Shown piece by piece: positions 1 to 9,237 of a stretch of 64,000 bases of DNA. Each line of letters begins with the position of its first letter. Within the stretch, counting starts at the first letter, position 1. Position numbers and translations under genes: made by a program. The DNA is taken from positions 434,001 to 498,000 of the forward strand of contig NZ_FNAT01000002.1 of NCBI RefSeq assembly GCF_900102015.1. The letters run 5' to 3'. The notes beneath the pieces are model-generated. The model did not search any database. It had not been told where the DNA came from and was given only the letters and a program-made list of their open reading frames with translations. The stretch comes from Limimaricola pyoseonensis. GTDB taxonomy: Bacteria; Pseudomonadota; Alphaproteobacteria; Rhodobacterales; Rhodobacteraceae.

Positions 1-522
1 CAGCGCGCAGCCGCGTCCGAGCGTCGCCCGGTCCGGCCGCCCGGCCAGCCGCGCCAGGCCGTCGGCGCGGGCATGCGGCAGCGCGTGCATGGGCCAAAGC
101 AGCGCCGCGCGGCTGGCCACCGCCGCCGCGACCAGCGCCAGGGGCCCCGCGACCGCGAGGGCCGACCAGCGGATCAGCAGCGACAGGCCGATCGCCAGCA
201 CGCCGTAGCTGCCGACCCGGCTGTCGCGCATGATCTCCAGCCGCCGCTCGCGCGTGTGCCCGCCCCAGAAGCCGTCGGCGCAATCCGCCAGCCCGTCCTC
301 GTGCAGCGCCCCGGTCAGCACGATCTGCGCCGCGAGGCCGAGCGCCGCGGCGGGGCCGGGCGGCAGCCCGAGCGCGGACGCGATCCAGAAGACCAGCGCG
401 GCGAGGCCGCCCACCGCCAGCCCGGCCAGTGGAAAGGCCCAGCCGTGATGCGGCAGCACCGGGCCGGGGCGCACCGGCAGCCGGGTCAGCAGCCCCAGGG
501 CCGCACGGATCGCCTCGCTCAT
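1..522 (-). CDS. cobS: Adenosylcobinamide-GDP ribazoletransferase (cobalamin synthase), partial
   Basis: Integral membrane enzyme joining adenosylcobinamide-GDP to alpha-ribazole, the last assembly step of vitamin B12. The first 174 codons are visible; the C-terminus lies beyond the left edge. The hallmark CobS region is readable at about residues 75-105: LHEDGLADCADGFWGG, then a basic stretch ending MRDSRVGSYG, with the acidic residues expected to bind Mg2+. Hydrophobic, Ala/Leu-rich segments flank it. The start at 522 gives MSEAIRAALGLLTRLPV, a typical family N-terminus. It is divergent from cobT with only 64 bases between the two starts, so both promoters must share that space. In Paracoccus/Pseudomonas denitrificans nomenclature this protein is called CobV. 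Confidence 0.93.
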   Translation of the reverse strand, partial: MSEAIRAALGLLTRLPVRPGPVLPHHGWAFPLAGLAVGGLAALVFWIASALGLPPGPAAALGLAAQIVLTGALHEDGLADCADGFWGGHTRERRLEIMRDSRVGSYGVLAIGLSLLIRWSALAVAGPLALVAAAVASRAALLWPMHALPHARADGLARLAGRPDRATLGRGCAL

Positions 523-586
523 CTCTCGCCTCTTCCCAAACCGGTCCCGCCTTGGGTAGGCAGGCCGGAGCCGCGATGCAACGAGG

Positions 587-1603
587 ATGCCCATGACCGC
601 CCCGAACGACCTTGCCGGGTTCCGCGCCCGCCTCACCGACCTGCCGGGCCCCGACGACGCGGCCATCGCCGCCGCCCGGGCCCGCGACGCGCAGCTGACC
701 AAGCCCTCAGGCGCGCTGGGGCGGCTCGAGGAGCTGGCGCTGTGGTATGCCGGCTGGCGCGGCGACGCGCGGCCGCGGATCGCGCGGCCGCAGGTTGCGG
801 TCTTCGCCGGCAATCACGGCGTGGTGGCGCGCGGCGTCTCGGCCTTCCCGGCGGCGGTGACGGCGCAGATGGTCGGCAATTTCGAGGCAAGCGGCGCGGC
901 GGTGAACCAGCTCGCCGCCTGCTTCGGGGCGCGGGTGACGGTGCGGGCGCTCGATCTCGACCGGCCGACCGCCGATTTCGTCGAAGGCCCGGCGATGAGC
1001 GAGGAGGAGCTGGTCGCGGCGCTCGTGACCGGCTGGGAGGCGGTCGATCCCGAGGCCGATCTCTTCGTCGCGGGCGAGATGGGCATCGGCAACACCTGCT
1101 CGGCCGCCGCCATCGCGCTGGCGCTGGAGGGCGGTGAGGCGGCCGACTGGACCGGCCGCGGCACCGGCGTCGACGCGGCCGGCCTCGCCCGCAAGACCGA
1201 GGCCGTGGCACAGGGGGCGGCGCGCATCGCGGGCGAGGCGGACCCGCTCGAGGTGCTGCGCCAGCTCGGCGGGCGCGAGGTCGCGGCGATGGCGGGCGCG
1301 ATCCTCGCGGCGCGGCAGCATCGCATCCCGGTGATCCTCGACGGCTTCATCTGCTCGGCCGCGGCGCTGGTGCTGCACCGCGCGGCGCCGGGCGCGCTCG
1401 ACCACGCCGTGGCCGGGCATCTGAGCGCCGAGGGCGGCCATCGGCGGCTTCTGGACGCGCTCGGCAAGGCGCCGCTCCTGTCGCTCGGCCTGCGGCTGGG
1501 CGAGGGTTCCGGCGCGGCGCTGGCGATCGGCGTGCTCAAGGGCGCGCTGGCCTGCCATTCGGGCATGGCGACCTTCGAGGAGGCCGGGGTCAGCGGCGGC
1601 TGA
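587..1603 (+). CDS. cobT: Nicotinate-nucleotide--dimethylbenzimidazole phosphoribosyltransferase
   Basis: Makes alpha-ribazole phosphate from nicotinate mononucleotide and dimethylbenzimidazole for the lower ligand of cobalamin. At 338 aa it matches the family (about 340-356). Family motifs are visible: AGNHGV near residue 73, [14 protein letters not shown] from residue 163, a Gly/Ala-rich phosphate loop, and the C-terminal [12 protein letters not shown] that carries the catalytic glutamate. The start at 587 gives MPMTAP; a second in-frame ATG two codons later (593) is equally plausible. It is divergent from cobS, so the two late B12 genes form one locus. The name cobU is used in some alphaproteobacterial literature. 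Confidence 0.95.
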   Translation: MPMTAPNDLAGFRARLTDLPGPDDAAIAAARARDAQLTKPSGALGRLEELALWYAGWRGDARPRIARPQVAVFAGNHGVVARGVSAFPAAVTAQMVGNFEASGAAVNQLAACFGARVTVRALDLDRPTADFVEGPAMSEEELVAALVTGWEAVDPEADLFVAGEMGIGNTCSAAAIALALEGGEAADWTGRGTGVDAAGLARKTEAVAQGAARIAGEADPLEVLRQLGGREVAAMAGAILAARQHRIPVILDGFICSAAALVLHRAAPGALDHAVAGHLSAEGGHRRLLDALGKAPLLSLGLRLGEGSGAALAIGVLKGALACHSGMATFEEAGVSGG

Positions 1604-1632
1604 GGTCTGCGCCGGGTCTGCGCATGCCCGCG

Positions 1633-3570
1633 TCAGGCCCGGTCCTTGCTGCGGTAGCCGCTCTGGTAGTCGGCCTCCTCGGCCTCCTCCCGCGCCTCCG
1701 CGTTGCGCTCGAGCCGTTCGAGGATCGTGGTTTCGAGATCCTTGTTCAGCTCGCGCGCGCGCTTCACGTAGTCCTCGTTGCGGGCCACCGGCACCTCGGG
1801 GTCCCAGAGCTGCGCCAGCTCGCGCACACCGGCCCGGTCCTGATGGTAATAGGCCATCTCGACCTCCGAGGCCTCGAACTGCGACAGCCCCATGTGCTCG
1901 AGCACGTAGCGCCCGGCGCGCAGGCTCGAGTCGAACATCTCGCGCACGATGTCGTTCGCCCCGGCCTGGTAGAGCTGGTAGACATGCTCGCGGTCATAGG
2001 CGCGCGCGACGATGTGCAGGTCGGGCCGCACGGCGCGGGCATGGCGCACCAGCCGCAGCGCCGATTGCCGGTTGTCGAGCGCCACCACCAGCACCTTGGC
2101 CTTCTCGATGCCCGCCGCGTGCAGGATGTCGGGCCGGGTTGGGTCGCCGAAGAAGCCGGCGAAGCCGAAGCGGCGCATCGTGTCGATCATCTCCATGTCG
2201 TGGTCGAGCACCACCGTCTCGAAGCCCGCGCCCTGCACCAGCCGGCTGATCACCTGTCCGAAGCGGCCGATCCCGGCGATGATGATTGGCGCGTGGCGGT
2301 CGATCTCGTCGGGCTCTGGCTCGGCCTCGGCGGCGGCCGCGGCGGCGCGGCGGGTGAGCTGCTCGTAGAGGATGAACAGGAGCGGCGTGACCAGCATCGA
2401 CATGCCGATCACCAGCCGGATCGTCTCGGCATCGCCGCGCGCCAGCACGCCCTGCTGCAGCGAGAAGGAGGCCAGCACGAAGCCGAATTCCCCGGCCTGC
2501 GCCAGCGCCAGCGTGAACAGCCAGCGGTCGCGGGTGCGCATCTGCGCCATCCGCGCCAGCAGGTAGAGCACGCCGCCCTTGATCGCGATCACCGCCGCGG
2601 TCAGCCCGACGATCTGCATCGGCTTGTCGAACAGCACGCCGAAGTCGATGCCGGCGCCGACGGTGATGAAGAACAGGCCCAGCAGCAGCCCCTTGAAGGG
2701 CTCGAGGTCGCTTTCCAGCTCGTGGCGGAACTCGGAGTTGGCCAGCACCACGCCCGCGAGGAAGGTGCCGAGCGCGGGCGAAAGACCCACGAGCTCCATC
2801 AGCACCGCGATCGAGACCACCATCAGCAGGCCGAGCGCGGTGTAGAGTTCGCGCAGCCGGGCGTGGTGGATGTAGCGGAAGACCGGGCGGGTCAGGTAGA
2901 TCCCGGCAAGGACCACCACCGCCACCGCGCCTAGCGTCACCAGCGTCACCGCCCAGCCGGGCAGCCCCTCGATCAGCGTGCGCGCCGCCTCGATCTCCTT
3001 CTGGCCCGGCGTGTCGTGCAGGGCCTCCGCGCCATGCCCTTCCTCGCCGCCATGCCCGCCGATCGCCAGAAGCGGCAGGAGCGCCAGCATCGGGATCACC
3101 GCGATGTCCTGCGTCAGCAGCACCGAGAAGACCGATCGCCCGCCCTGCGTCTGCATCAGCCCCTTTTCCGAGAGGGTCTGCAGCACGATCGCGGTCGAGG
3201 AGAGCGCGAAGATCAGGCCGGTGGCCAGCGCCACGTTGGTGTCGAGCCCGAGCGCGGTGCCGGCGGCGAAGAGCGCGCCGGTGGTCAGCAGGATCTGCAT
3301 CCCGCCAAGCCCGATCAGCCTCTGTCGCATGTTCCAAAGTGCCCGCGGCTCCAGCTCGAGGCCGATCAGGAACAGCATCATCACCACGCCGAACTCGGCG
3401 AAGTGCTGCACGTTCTCGGTCTCGGAGCCGACGAGGCCGGTCACCGGTCCGATGATGATGCCGGCCGCGAGGTAGCCCAGCACCGAGCCGAGACCGAGCC
3501 GCGCCGCGAGCGGCACCGCGATGACCGCGGCGCCGAGATAGATCGTCGCCTGAAGGAGAAAGCCCTGCAT
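1633..3570 (-). CDS. Kef/CPA2-type monovalent cation:proton antiporter with TrkA-N domain
   Basis: Inner-membrane K+/H+ or Na+/H+ exchanger of the CPA2 family. The first 380 or so residues hold about 12 hydrophobic segments beginning MQGFLLQATIYLGAAVIAVPLA, with the family pattern GSVLGYLAAGIIIGP near residue 30. From about residue 425 comes a RossmannTrkA-N domain with GIGRFGQ (nucleotide-binding GxGxxG) and a later acidic residue in VLDHD. The tail is charged and probably cytoplasmic. Length of 645 aa fits KefB/KefC/YbaL. No KefF/KefG ancillary gene is adjacent, so glutathione gating is not supported by context. It converges on cobT, with 29 bases between the stops. Substrate is inferred from the family only. 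Confidence 0.9.
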   Translation of the reverse strand: MQGFLLQATIYLGAAVIAVPLAARLGLGSVLGYLAAGIIIGPVTGLVGSETENVQHFAEFGVVMMLFLIGLELEPRALWNMRQRLIGLGGMQILLTTGALFAAGTALGLDTNVALATGLIFALSSTAIVLQTLSEKGLMQTQGGRSVFSVLLTQDIAVIPMLALLPLLAIGGHGGEEGHGAEALHDTPGQKEIEAARTLIEGLPGWAVTLVTLGAVAVVVLAGIYLTRPVFRYIHHARLRELYTALGLLMVVSIAVLMELVGLSPALGTFLAGVVLANSEFRHELESDLEPFKGLLLGLFFITVGAGIDFGVLFDKPMQIVGLTAAVIAIKGGVLYLLARMAQMRTRDRWLFTLALAQAGEFGFVLASFSLQQGVLARGDAETIRLVIGMSMLVTPLLFILYEQLTRRAAAAAAEAEPEPDEIDRHAPIIIAGIGRFGQVISRLVQGAGFETVVLDHDMEMIDTMRRFGFAGFFGDPTRPDILHAAGIEKAKVLVVALDNRQSALRLVRHARAVRPDLHIVARAYDREHVYQLYQAGANDIVREMFDSSLRAGRYVLEHMGLSQFEASEVEMAYYHQDRAGVRELAQLWDPEVPVARNEDYVKRARELNKDLETTILERLERNAEAREEAEEADYQSGYRSKDRA

Positions 3571-3613
3571 GTCTTAGCTATCGCCCTTCAGCGTCGCGAA
3601 GGCAACGTGCCGA

Positions 3614-6514
3614 TCAGTCAGGAATTTTCAGAACCTGCGTGCGGCCGCGCTTGACGTAGTTCAGAACGTCGCCGCCGATCGCGGTCACCCGGCCGCCGTC
3701 GAGGCTGTCGCCGATGCCGACCCGCAGGTAGCGGCCATTGGCCAGCCGGACGAGGGCGCGGCGGTCGCCGGGGCGGCCATAGACACCGATCAGATTGATG
3801 TCGTTGAGGTTGATCGCGTTCGGGCTGGTCGCGGTGCGCGCCACGTTGCCCGGCACCGGACCGGTCGGCGCGACCGCGGCGTTGGCGACCTCGCGCGGGG
3901 CGGCGGCCTGGCCCTGCGGGCTGGGCGGGGAGCGGCGCAGCTGCTGGGCCACGACGCGGTCGAAGTTGCGCGGGCGGGTGCCGGGGCGGGGGGTCTGCGC
4001 GACGGCCTGCGGCGTGGCGTTGGCCAGCGGGTCGGGCGCGTCGCGCATGATCGAGGCCAGCGCGTCGGCCACGGAGGTGGCGCGCACCGGCGGCGTGGCC
4101 TCGGCCACCGCCTCGGCCAGCGCCTCGGATTGCGGATCGCGGCTGAGCCGCGCGGTCATCGGCGCGAGGTTCTCGGGCCGGCCGGGCGGGCGGGGCCCGG
4201 CGAAGGCCGGCAGCGGCGCGGCCTCGGCGACCGTCTCCTCGTCGGGGCGCTGGCTGGGGCGCAGCCCGTCCAATGCCACGCCGCCGGGCATGATCCCGGC
4301 CTGCGCGCCGGGGCGCGGGCCGGGGGCGGCGCTGCCCGGGCGGTTGGGCGGGTTCACCGGCGGCGGCCCCTCGATCACGGTCACGGCCGGGGCCTGCACC
4401 GGCAGCAGCTCGGCCTCCTGCGCCGGCGCGGCCGGGTCGTCACCGGCCTCGTCACCGGTCTGCGGCGGGCCGGTCTGCGCGGAGGTCGCGGCGACGGCAG
4501 GCTGGATCTCTGCGCCGGGGCGAGCCGGCGGGATCAGCGCCGGCGCACCGGCATAGACCACGAGCCCTTGCGGCGTGAGCGTGCCGTCCGGCGTGGCGGC
4601 GATGAAGCCGCGCGCGTCGCGCTCGTAGCGCGTTCCCGGTCCGGGCGGCACGGGCTGCGGCGCGGGCGCGATCTCGGGGGCGGCGGCGGCGAGGCGCAGC
4701 CCTTCGGGCTGGCGCGGCGCCGCGGCGGCCGGGTCGGGATGCGCGATGGCAAGCTCTTCCGAGCGCGGCACCAGCGGCAGGCGCGGGGCGCGCAGCCACA
4801 CCCCGGTCGCGGCATAGACGCGGTCGGCCTCGGCCGGGCTGATCGCGCGGCCGCTGGCCGGCTCCGGCTCGGGGTAGTCGGTGTAGTCTACGGCCGGGGC
4901 GGGCGCGGCGGCGGCGGGCTCCTCGGCTTCGGTCGGGGCAGCCGGGGCGCTTGCGTCGTCCGCCGGGTTGGGCCGGGCCGCGACCGGCATCTGCAACTCC
5001 TGCGCGGAGCCGCCGCGCAGCAGGTTCGCCACCGGCTCGCGGGCGGCGCTGCCCAGCCAGACGGCCCCCATGGTCAGAGCGGCGAGCAGGATCAGCGCCA
5101 GCGCGATGTAGAGCCAGTGCGGCCCGGAGCGCGACCGGCTCTCGCGCGCGCCGAAGACGGTCATGCGCTCGCGCTCGCGGGCGCGGGCTTCGGCCGCGGC
5201 GGCACGCGGGCTGCGGCGGATGGCGGCGTCGCCTTCGGCGGCCGGCTCGGCCGGGCGCAGCGACTCGGCGGCGGCAAGGGCTGCGGCCTCGGCCTGCTCG
5301 GGATCGGCGGGCGTGTCGGTCGCGCTCGGCACCGGGGGCATCGCCGCGGGCGGGGCGCCGGGGCGCGGCACGGCGGGCGGCATGATCCGCGGGCCCGGCT
5401 CCTCGGCCGGATCGGCGCGCGGGGCCTCCTCGCGCCGGCCCGGTGGCAGGGGGGCGGTCGGTGGCGGCGGTGCCGGCCGGGCCGGGCCGGTCGCGGGCTC
5501 GGCCGGTTCGGCGGGCTCGGTCGCGGTCGCGTCGTCCGGCGCGGCGTCCTCGGTTTGCGGCCGCGCGGACGCGGCGGGGGCGTGCTCCGGAGCGAGCAGG
5601 TCGTCGTCGGTGTCCTGTGTCGCCGCCATGTCGGCCTTGTCGGGCGCAGGCGCGGCGGGCTCTTCCATCGCCGGGGTCGCCGGCTCTTCAGGCACCGGCG
5701 CGGCATCGGGGGCGGTCACTGGTGCCTGTGGAAGCGACTGTTCCGCCTCCAGCTCGTCATGGGGCGCGTCCGGCGCGTCCGTGTTCTGCGCCACATCGGG
5801 GGCCGGGTCTTCCGGCTCCGCGGTGGCAGGCACGTCGGCCTCTTCGGCGGCCATCTCCTCGGGTGCTGCGCCTTGCGCAAGGGTCTCGACCTCGCGCTCC
5901 GCGACGAGCGTGACCGGGCTGGCCGTTTCCGGCTCGGGCGCGGGGGCAGGGCTTGAGGCCTCGACCTCCGGTGCGGTGTCAGGGCTCGCGGGTTCGGCTT
6001 CGGGGGCAGGTTCAAGCTCGCGCACCGGATCGCGCTCGAGCGGCGTCGCGACACCGGTGGCCGTGCCGAAGACCGGCTCGGTCGGGAACTCCCCGTCATC
6101 GGGCAGGGCTGCGAAGCCGACCGGGCCCATCTGATGATCGCTGGCGAAGAGCTCGGCCTCCTGCAGCGTTTCGCGGGCGACGGCGGCCACGTGGGTGCGC
6201 CCGTCCTCGAAGACGTGGTCGTAGACGAGGTCGGCGACCGGGTAGGGCGTCGCGCCCTCCAGCGCGGCGGCGACCGCCTCTGGGCCGAGCTCGCCTTCGA
6301 GCGTCAGGTAGCGGATCTGGTCGCTCGGAATGATCAGCTTGCTGTCGATCCCGGCGGGCGAGATCCTGAGGGCGCGCGCCCGCAGGCGCGCCAGGTCGCC
6401 GGCAAGGTCCGGGCTGTCGAGCGGCACCTCGCCCAGCCGGACCCAGCCATCGGCCTCGCGATGCAGGAGACGGATGCCCTCGACCGAGAGCGACAGGGCG
6501 AAATTCGGTTTCAT
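3614..6514 (-). CDS. Large Ala/Pro-rich membrane protein with PilM/GspL-like head and PilP/GspC-like tail
   Basis: 966 aa. Residues 1-150 resemble the actin-like PilM/GspL fold: an SVEGIRLL strand, LIIPSDQIRYLTL, a proline-bearing EGATPYPVADLVYD segment and a later HVAAVARETLQEAELFA strand. A long Ala/Pro/Glu-rich low-complexity region follows, then a single membrane segment at about 467-488 (WLYIALALILLAALTMGAVWLG). A second Pro/Ala-rich linker leads to a compact C-terminal domain at about 905-966 (LIGVYGRPGDRRALVRLANG, a VGIGDSLDGG turn and VLKIP) that looks like the PilP/GspC homology region. The start at 6514 is chosen because upstream codons are not conserved-looking and this Met begins the recognisable domain. 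No other pilus or secretion gene is nearby. Such AP-rich proteins are easily misnamed IF-2. Function unknown; a role in an envelope-spanning assembly is an inference. Confidence 0.7.
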   Translation of the reverse strand: MKPNFALSLSVEGIRLLHREADGWVRLGEVPLDSPDLAGDLARLRARALRISPAGIDSKLIIPSDQIRYLTLEGELGPEAVAAALEGATPYPVADLVYDHVFEDGRTHVAAVARETLQEAELFASDHQMGPVGFAALPDDGEFPTEPVFGTATGVATPLERDPVRELEPAPEAEPASPDTAPEVEASSPAPAPEPETASPVTLVAEREVETLAQGAAPEEMAAEEADVPATAEPEDPAPDVAQNTDAPDAPHDELEAEQSLPQAPVTAPDAAPVPEEPATPAMEEPAAPAPDKADMAATQDTDDDLLAPEHAPAASARPQTEDAAPDDATATEPAEPAEPATGPARPAPPPPTAPLPPGRREEAPRADPAEEPGPRIMPPAVPRPGAPPAAMPPVPSATDTPADPEQAEAAALAAAESLRPAEPAAEGDAAIRRSPRAAAAEARARERERMTVFGARESRSRSGPHWLYIALALILLAALTMGAVWLGSAAREPVANLLRGGSAQELQMPVAARPNPADDASAPAAPTEAEEPAAAAPAPAVDYTDYPEPEPASGRAISPAEADRVYAATGVWLRAPRLPLVPRSEELAIAHPDPAAAAPRQPEGLRLAAAAPEIAPAPQPVPPGPGTRYERDARGFIAATPDGTLTPQGLVVYAGAPALIPPARPGAEIQPAVAATSAQTGPPQTGDEAGDDPAAPAQEAELLPVQAPAVTVIEGPPPVNPPNRPGSAAPGPRPGAQAGIMPGGVALDGLRPSQRPDEETVAEAAPLPAFAGPRPPGRPENLAPMTARLSRDPQSEALAEAVAEATPPVRATSVADALASIMRDAPDPLANATPQAVAQTPRPGTRPRNFDRVVAQQLRRSPPSPQGQAAAPREVANAAVAPTGPVPGNVARTATSPNAINLNDINLIGVYGRPGDRRALVRLANGRYLRVGIGDSLDGGRVTAIGGDVLNYVKRGRTQVLKIPD

Positions 6515-6684
6515 GGGCTCGGCCTTAGCACCGCTGGCGAGGGGGAGGAACTGATCCGCCGGATCGCCGCCATTTTGACGGCAGCTTTCCGCGCGCGCAA
6601 GGCATGGGGACCAACGCGGCACAAGCTGTGCTTGCACCATCGCCCGGCCGGGGCTTCTGTGGCGCCAGACCCACGGAGGACAAG

Positions 6685-7401
6685 ATGAAATTCACCCGCA
6701 TGCCGGCCTTCGCCCTGGCCGCCCTTCTCGCCCAGCCGCTCGCCGCGCAACAGGCCGCTGACCCGGCCGGGCCGGTCCAGACCGTTCAGCGCAGCCTGAC
6801 CGTCAGCGGCGAGGGCCGCGTCGCCGCCGCCCCCGACCTCGCCCATGTCTCGATCGGCGTCAGCGAAAGCGCCGAGACGGCCCGCGCCGCGCTCGACGCG
6901 ATGAACGCCGCCATGGCCAAGGTGCTGGAGCGGCTGACCGCCGCGGGCGTGCCCGAGGAGGACATCCGCACCGGGCAGCTGACGCTCGATCGCGACTACG
7001 CCCGCCGGACCGATGGCGCGCCTGAGCCGCAGGGCTTCGTCGCGACCACGCTGGTCGAGGTCGAGACGGCCGATCTCGACGGGCTGGGGATGCTGCTCGA
7101 CGCGGCCGTAGGCGAGGGGGCGAACCGGCTGCACGGGCTGCGCTTCGAGCTGGCCGACCCGGCCGCCGCGCGCGACGAGGCGCGGCGCAAGGCGGTGGCC
7201 GACGCGCAAGCGCGTGCCGCGCTCTATGCCGAGGCGGCGGGGGTCGAGCTGGCCGAGCTGACCAGCCTGTCGGAGAACGGCTTCGGCGGCGGGCCGCAGC
7301 CGATGATGGAGATGCGCATGGCCGCCGATGCCGGCGTGCCGGTCGCGCCCGGGCAGGTCGAGATCACCGCGAACGTGACCATGGTCTACGCGATCGAGTG
7401 A
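6685..7401 (+). CDS. SIMPL domain (DUF541, YggE-like) periplasmic protein
   Basis: 238 aa secreted protein. The start at 6685 has a good ribosome site (ACGGAGGA) and gives a signal peptide, MKFTRMPAFALAALLAQPLAAQQ. The mature part begins with the SIMPL pattern LTVSGEGRVAAAPDLAHVSIGV and contains alternating beta strands, the GVPEEDIRTGQLTL segment and a C-terminal GQVEITANVTMVYAIE. E. coli YggE of this family lowers oxidative stress when expressed and forms ring-like oligomers; the biochemical role is not settled. Divergent from the PilM/PilP-like gene, with a 170-base intergenic stretch that must hold both promoters. It runs to within one base of the convergent YetF-family gene. Confidence 0.88.
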   Translation: MKFTRMPAFALAALLAQPLAAQQAADPAGPVQTVQRSLTVSGEGRVAAAPDLAHVSIGVSESAETARAALDAMNAAMAKVLERLTAAGVPEEDIRTGQLTLDRDYARRTDGAPEPQGFVATTLVEVETADLDGLGMLLDAAVGEGANRLHGLRFELADPAAARDEARRKAVADAQARAALYAEAAGVELAELTSLSENGFGGGPQPMMEMRMAADAGVPVAPGQVEITANVTMVYAIE

Positions 7402-7402
7402 A

Positions 7403-7936
7403 CTAGCCATGGGGCTTCGGCAGGTCGGCGCTGGCATAGTCCGCGCCGCCGCCGTCCCCGGGCTTCGGGATCACGCTGAACGAGCCGTCGCTCTCCAGCA
7501 CCACCGCCGCGACGTCCTTGCGCGCCGCGCCGCTGTTGGTGCGGATCGCGCTGATCAGCTCCTCCTCGGTGATCCGCTCGCGCCTGAGCGCGCCCTGCAG
7601 CACCCGGCCCTCATGCATCAGGAGGGTCGGTTCGGACCGCACGAGACGGGCGAAGCCGTCGCTTGCGACCGAGAGCTTCGCCACGAGATATTGCAGCGCG
7701 ATCAGCGTCACGAAGGCGGTCAGCCCCTCGGCCAGCGCCACGCTTTCCGAGAGCAGGATCGTCGCCAGCGTCGAGCCCAGCGCCACCGTGACCACGAGGT
7801 CGAAGGCGTTGAGCTTGGCGAGCGTGCGCTTGCCCGAAATGCGCAGGAAGGCGACCAAGCCGGCATAGGCCAGCGTCCCCACCAGCAGCGTGCGCAGGAT
7901 GCCCGACCAGCTCTGGAACAGCATCTCCTCGATCAT
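7403..7936 (-). CDS. YetF/DUF421 family membrane protein
   Basis: 177 aa. Three N-terminal hydrophobic helices (from residue 10, VLRTLLVGTLAYAGLVAFLR-like, then around FDLVVTVALGSTLATILL and LTAFVTLIALQYLVAKL) are followed by the soluble YetF domain with SGKRTLAKLNAFD, PTLLMHEGRVLQGAL, RITEEELISAIR and VLESDGSFSVI, all usual for DUF421. The family occurs across bacteria without an agreed function. It lies 15 bases downstream of the glycosyltransferase-like gene on the same strand and probably shares its transcript. Confidence 0.9.
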   Translation of the reverse strand: MIEEMLFQSWSGILRTLLVGTLAYAGLVAFLRISGKRTLAKLNAFDLVVTVALGSTLATILLSESVALAEGLTAFVTLIALQYLVAKLSVASDGFARLVRSEPTLLMHEGRVLQGALRRERITEEELISAIRTNSGAARKDVAAVVLESDGSFSVIPKPGDGGGADYASADLPKPHG

Positions 7937-7951
7937 CGCGGCCCTCCGGTC

Positions 7952-8926
7952 TCATCTCATCCAGAACCCGTGGCTGCGCAGGATGTTTCTGATCTCCTTC
8001 TCCGCGGCGGGCAGGGCGGCGCGGTCGAACAGCGCCCGGACCCGTCTGCCCCGGCCCTGGTAGACCATCCGCAGGATCGGTTCGTGCCGCTTGAGCAGGC
8101 GCTTGAGCTGGTTCGGGGCGGCGACTTCCTCCAGCGCCGCGACCACCGCGTCGCTTTCGCGCGCGTAGAGCAGAGGGAAGGTGCGGTAGTGGCAGGTGGC
8201 CGGCCCGTCGAGTCCGGAGAGACCGGCACCGGGGCGGCCGCCGCCGAAGGCCGCCACGACGAGCGGCAGCACCGCCTGGTCGAGCCACGGGTGCAGCACC
8301 TGCCCGTCGAGTGCCGGTGGCGGGTCGTCGAGCACCGCGCAAGCCCACTCGCCCCAACGCGCGCCGAACGCGCGGGCGTCGGGGCCGCAGACCCAGCCTG
8401 CGTTGAAGTAGAGGTAGCGCTGCCAGTCCTCGGCGGAGCGGGCGGGGTCGAGGGTGGGCTCGATCTCGAGGCCGAAGCGCTCGTGGAGCGCGCGCCAGAC
8501 CGCCTCGTATCCCGGCCAGCCGGGGCGCGGCACCGGCCATGTCGCCTCGCGCCGCATCGAGGCCGAAGGCCTTTCGAGCGGCAGCGCGCCGATCTCGGCC
8601 GTGACCAGCGTGTCGCTGTCGAGGAACAGGAAGGGCCGGGGCGGCATCGCCGCGAGCGCCTCGATCTTGTTGCCATGCGGGTAGGCGGCGCCGAAGCGGC
8701 GGCTCTCGAAGGGCAGGAGCGTGGCGCCCAGCTCCACGAGCATATCGCGGCCCTCGGGCGTGAGGCGCGGGTCGTCGGGCCAGAGCGGCCCGGGCTGCGG
8801 CTCGGCCACCACGAGGCGGCCGGCGAAACCGGGCGAAAAGCGCCGCAGCGAGGCCGCCAGAAGCAGCGCCTCGGCCTCCAGCCGACCGGCCTGCGCCACG
8901 ATGACGATGTCGAAATCGGCCTGCAT
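7952..8926 (-). CDS. Glycosyltransferase-like (GT-A fold) protein
   Basis: 324 aa from the start at 8926, preceded by a purine-rich GGGGGCGGG. A longer reading to 8983 would run into the sequence just behind tRNA-Tyr and adds no recognisable residues. The N-terminus MQADFDIVIVAQAG starts a Rossmann-like fold. PFLFLDSDTLV near residue 110 is a DxD metal/nucleotide-sugar site typical of GT-A enzymes, and LYFNAGWVCGPDA around residue 185 fits the acceptor region of such proteins. The sugar and acceptor cannot be told. The gene is followed by the YetF-family gene. Confidence 0.7.
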   Translation of the reverse strand: MQADFDIVIVAQAGRLEAEALLLAASLRRFSPGFAGRLVVAEPQPGPLWPDDPRLTPEGRDMLVELGATLLPFESRRFGAAYPHGNKIEALAAMPPRPFLFLDSDTLVTAEIGALPLERPSASMRREATWPVPRPGWPGYEAVWRALHERFGLEIEPTLDPARSAEDWQRYLYFNAGWVCGPDARAFGARWGEWACAVLDDPPPALDGQVLHPWLDQAVLPLVVAAFGGGRPGAGLSGLDGPATCHYRTFPLLYARESDAVVAALEEVAAPNQLKRLLKRHEPILRMVYQGRGRRVRALFDRAALPAAEKEIRNILRSHGFWMR

Positions 8927-8999
8927 CCCGCCCCCGGTGTTCCGCGCGAGACTATCGCCCCGGCAGGGCCGGTCAAACGTCATGGAAAGGGGAGGGGGG

Positions 9000-9083
9000 T
9001 GGTGGGCGACCCTGGAATCGAACCAGGCGTGGGTCTCCCCGGCGGAGTTACAGTCCGCTGCCGCACCTTGCAGCTCGTCGCCC
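9000..9083 (-). tRNA. tRNA-Tyr (GTA)
   Basis: The minus strand reads GGGCGAC at the 5' end and GTCGCCC before the discriminator A and an encoded CCA. The anticodon loop is CTGTAAC (GTA), flanked by a 5-bp stem GCGGA/TCCGC, and a long class II variable arm (GCCGGGGAGACCC) follows. The T arm contains GGTTCGATTCC. Length is 84 nt including CCA. Confidence 0.96.
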
Positions 9084-9114
9084 GCATCGGACCGTCTGGC
9101 CCGCTGCGAGGTGG

Positions 9115-9143
9115 GGAATACGCGCCGGGCCCAGAACCGTCAA
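9115..9143 (-). promoter_or_regulatory. Sigma-70-type promoter of tRNA-Tyr
   Basis: On the minus strand a TTGACG -35 box (9138-9143) is followed by a 17-base spacer and a TATTCC -10 box (9115-9120). Transcription would start near 9108, about 25 bases before the tRNA 5' end. Seen directly in sequence; not tested. Confidence 0.7.
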
Positions 9144-9237
9144 CCGGAAAATCCCGCGCCTTCCGCCAAGTCGGCCCGGCTGGACTTCGCGCCCCGTTCC
9201 GCGCAATCAGGCGGCAGCGGACGGACCGGAGGACGCG

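Noticed and set aside
523-586. Cobalamin riboswitch between cobS and cobT
   Set aside because: Only 64 bases separate the two starts and there is no B12-box-like sequence; a full riboswitch needs about 200 bases.
9000-9143. tRNA-Tyr as an integration site for a mobile element
   Set aside because: No integrase, no duplicated tRNA 3' end and no change in base composition on either side. The same holds for the tRNA-Gly genes, where the repeat covers the whole gene and its promoter part rather than an att core.
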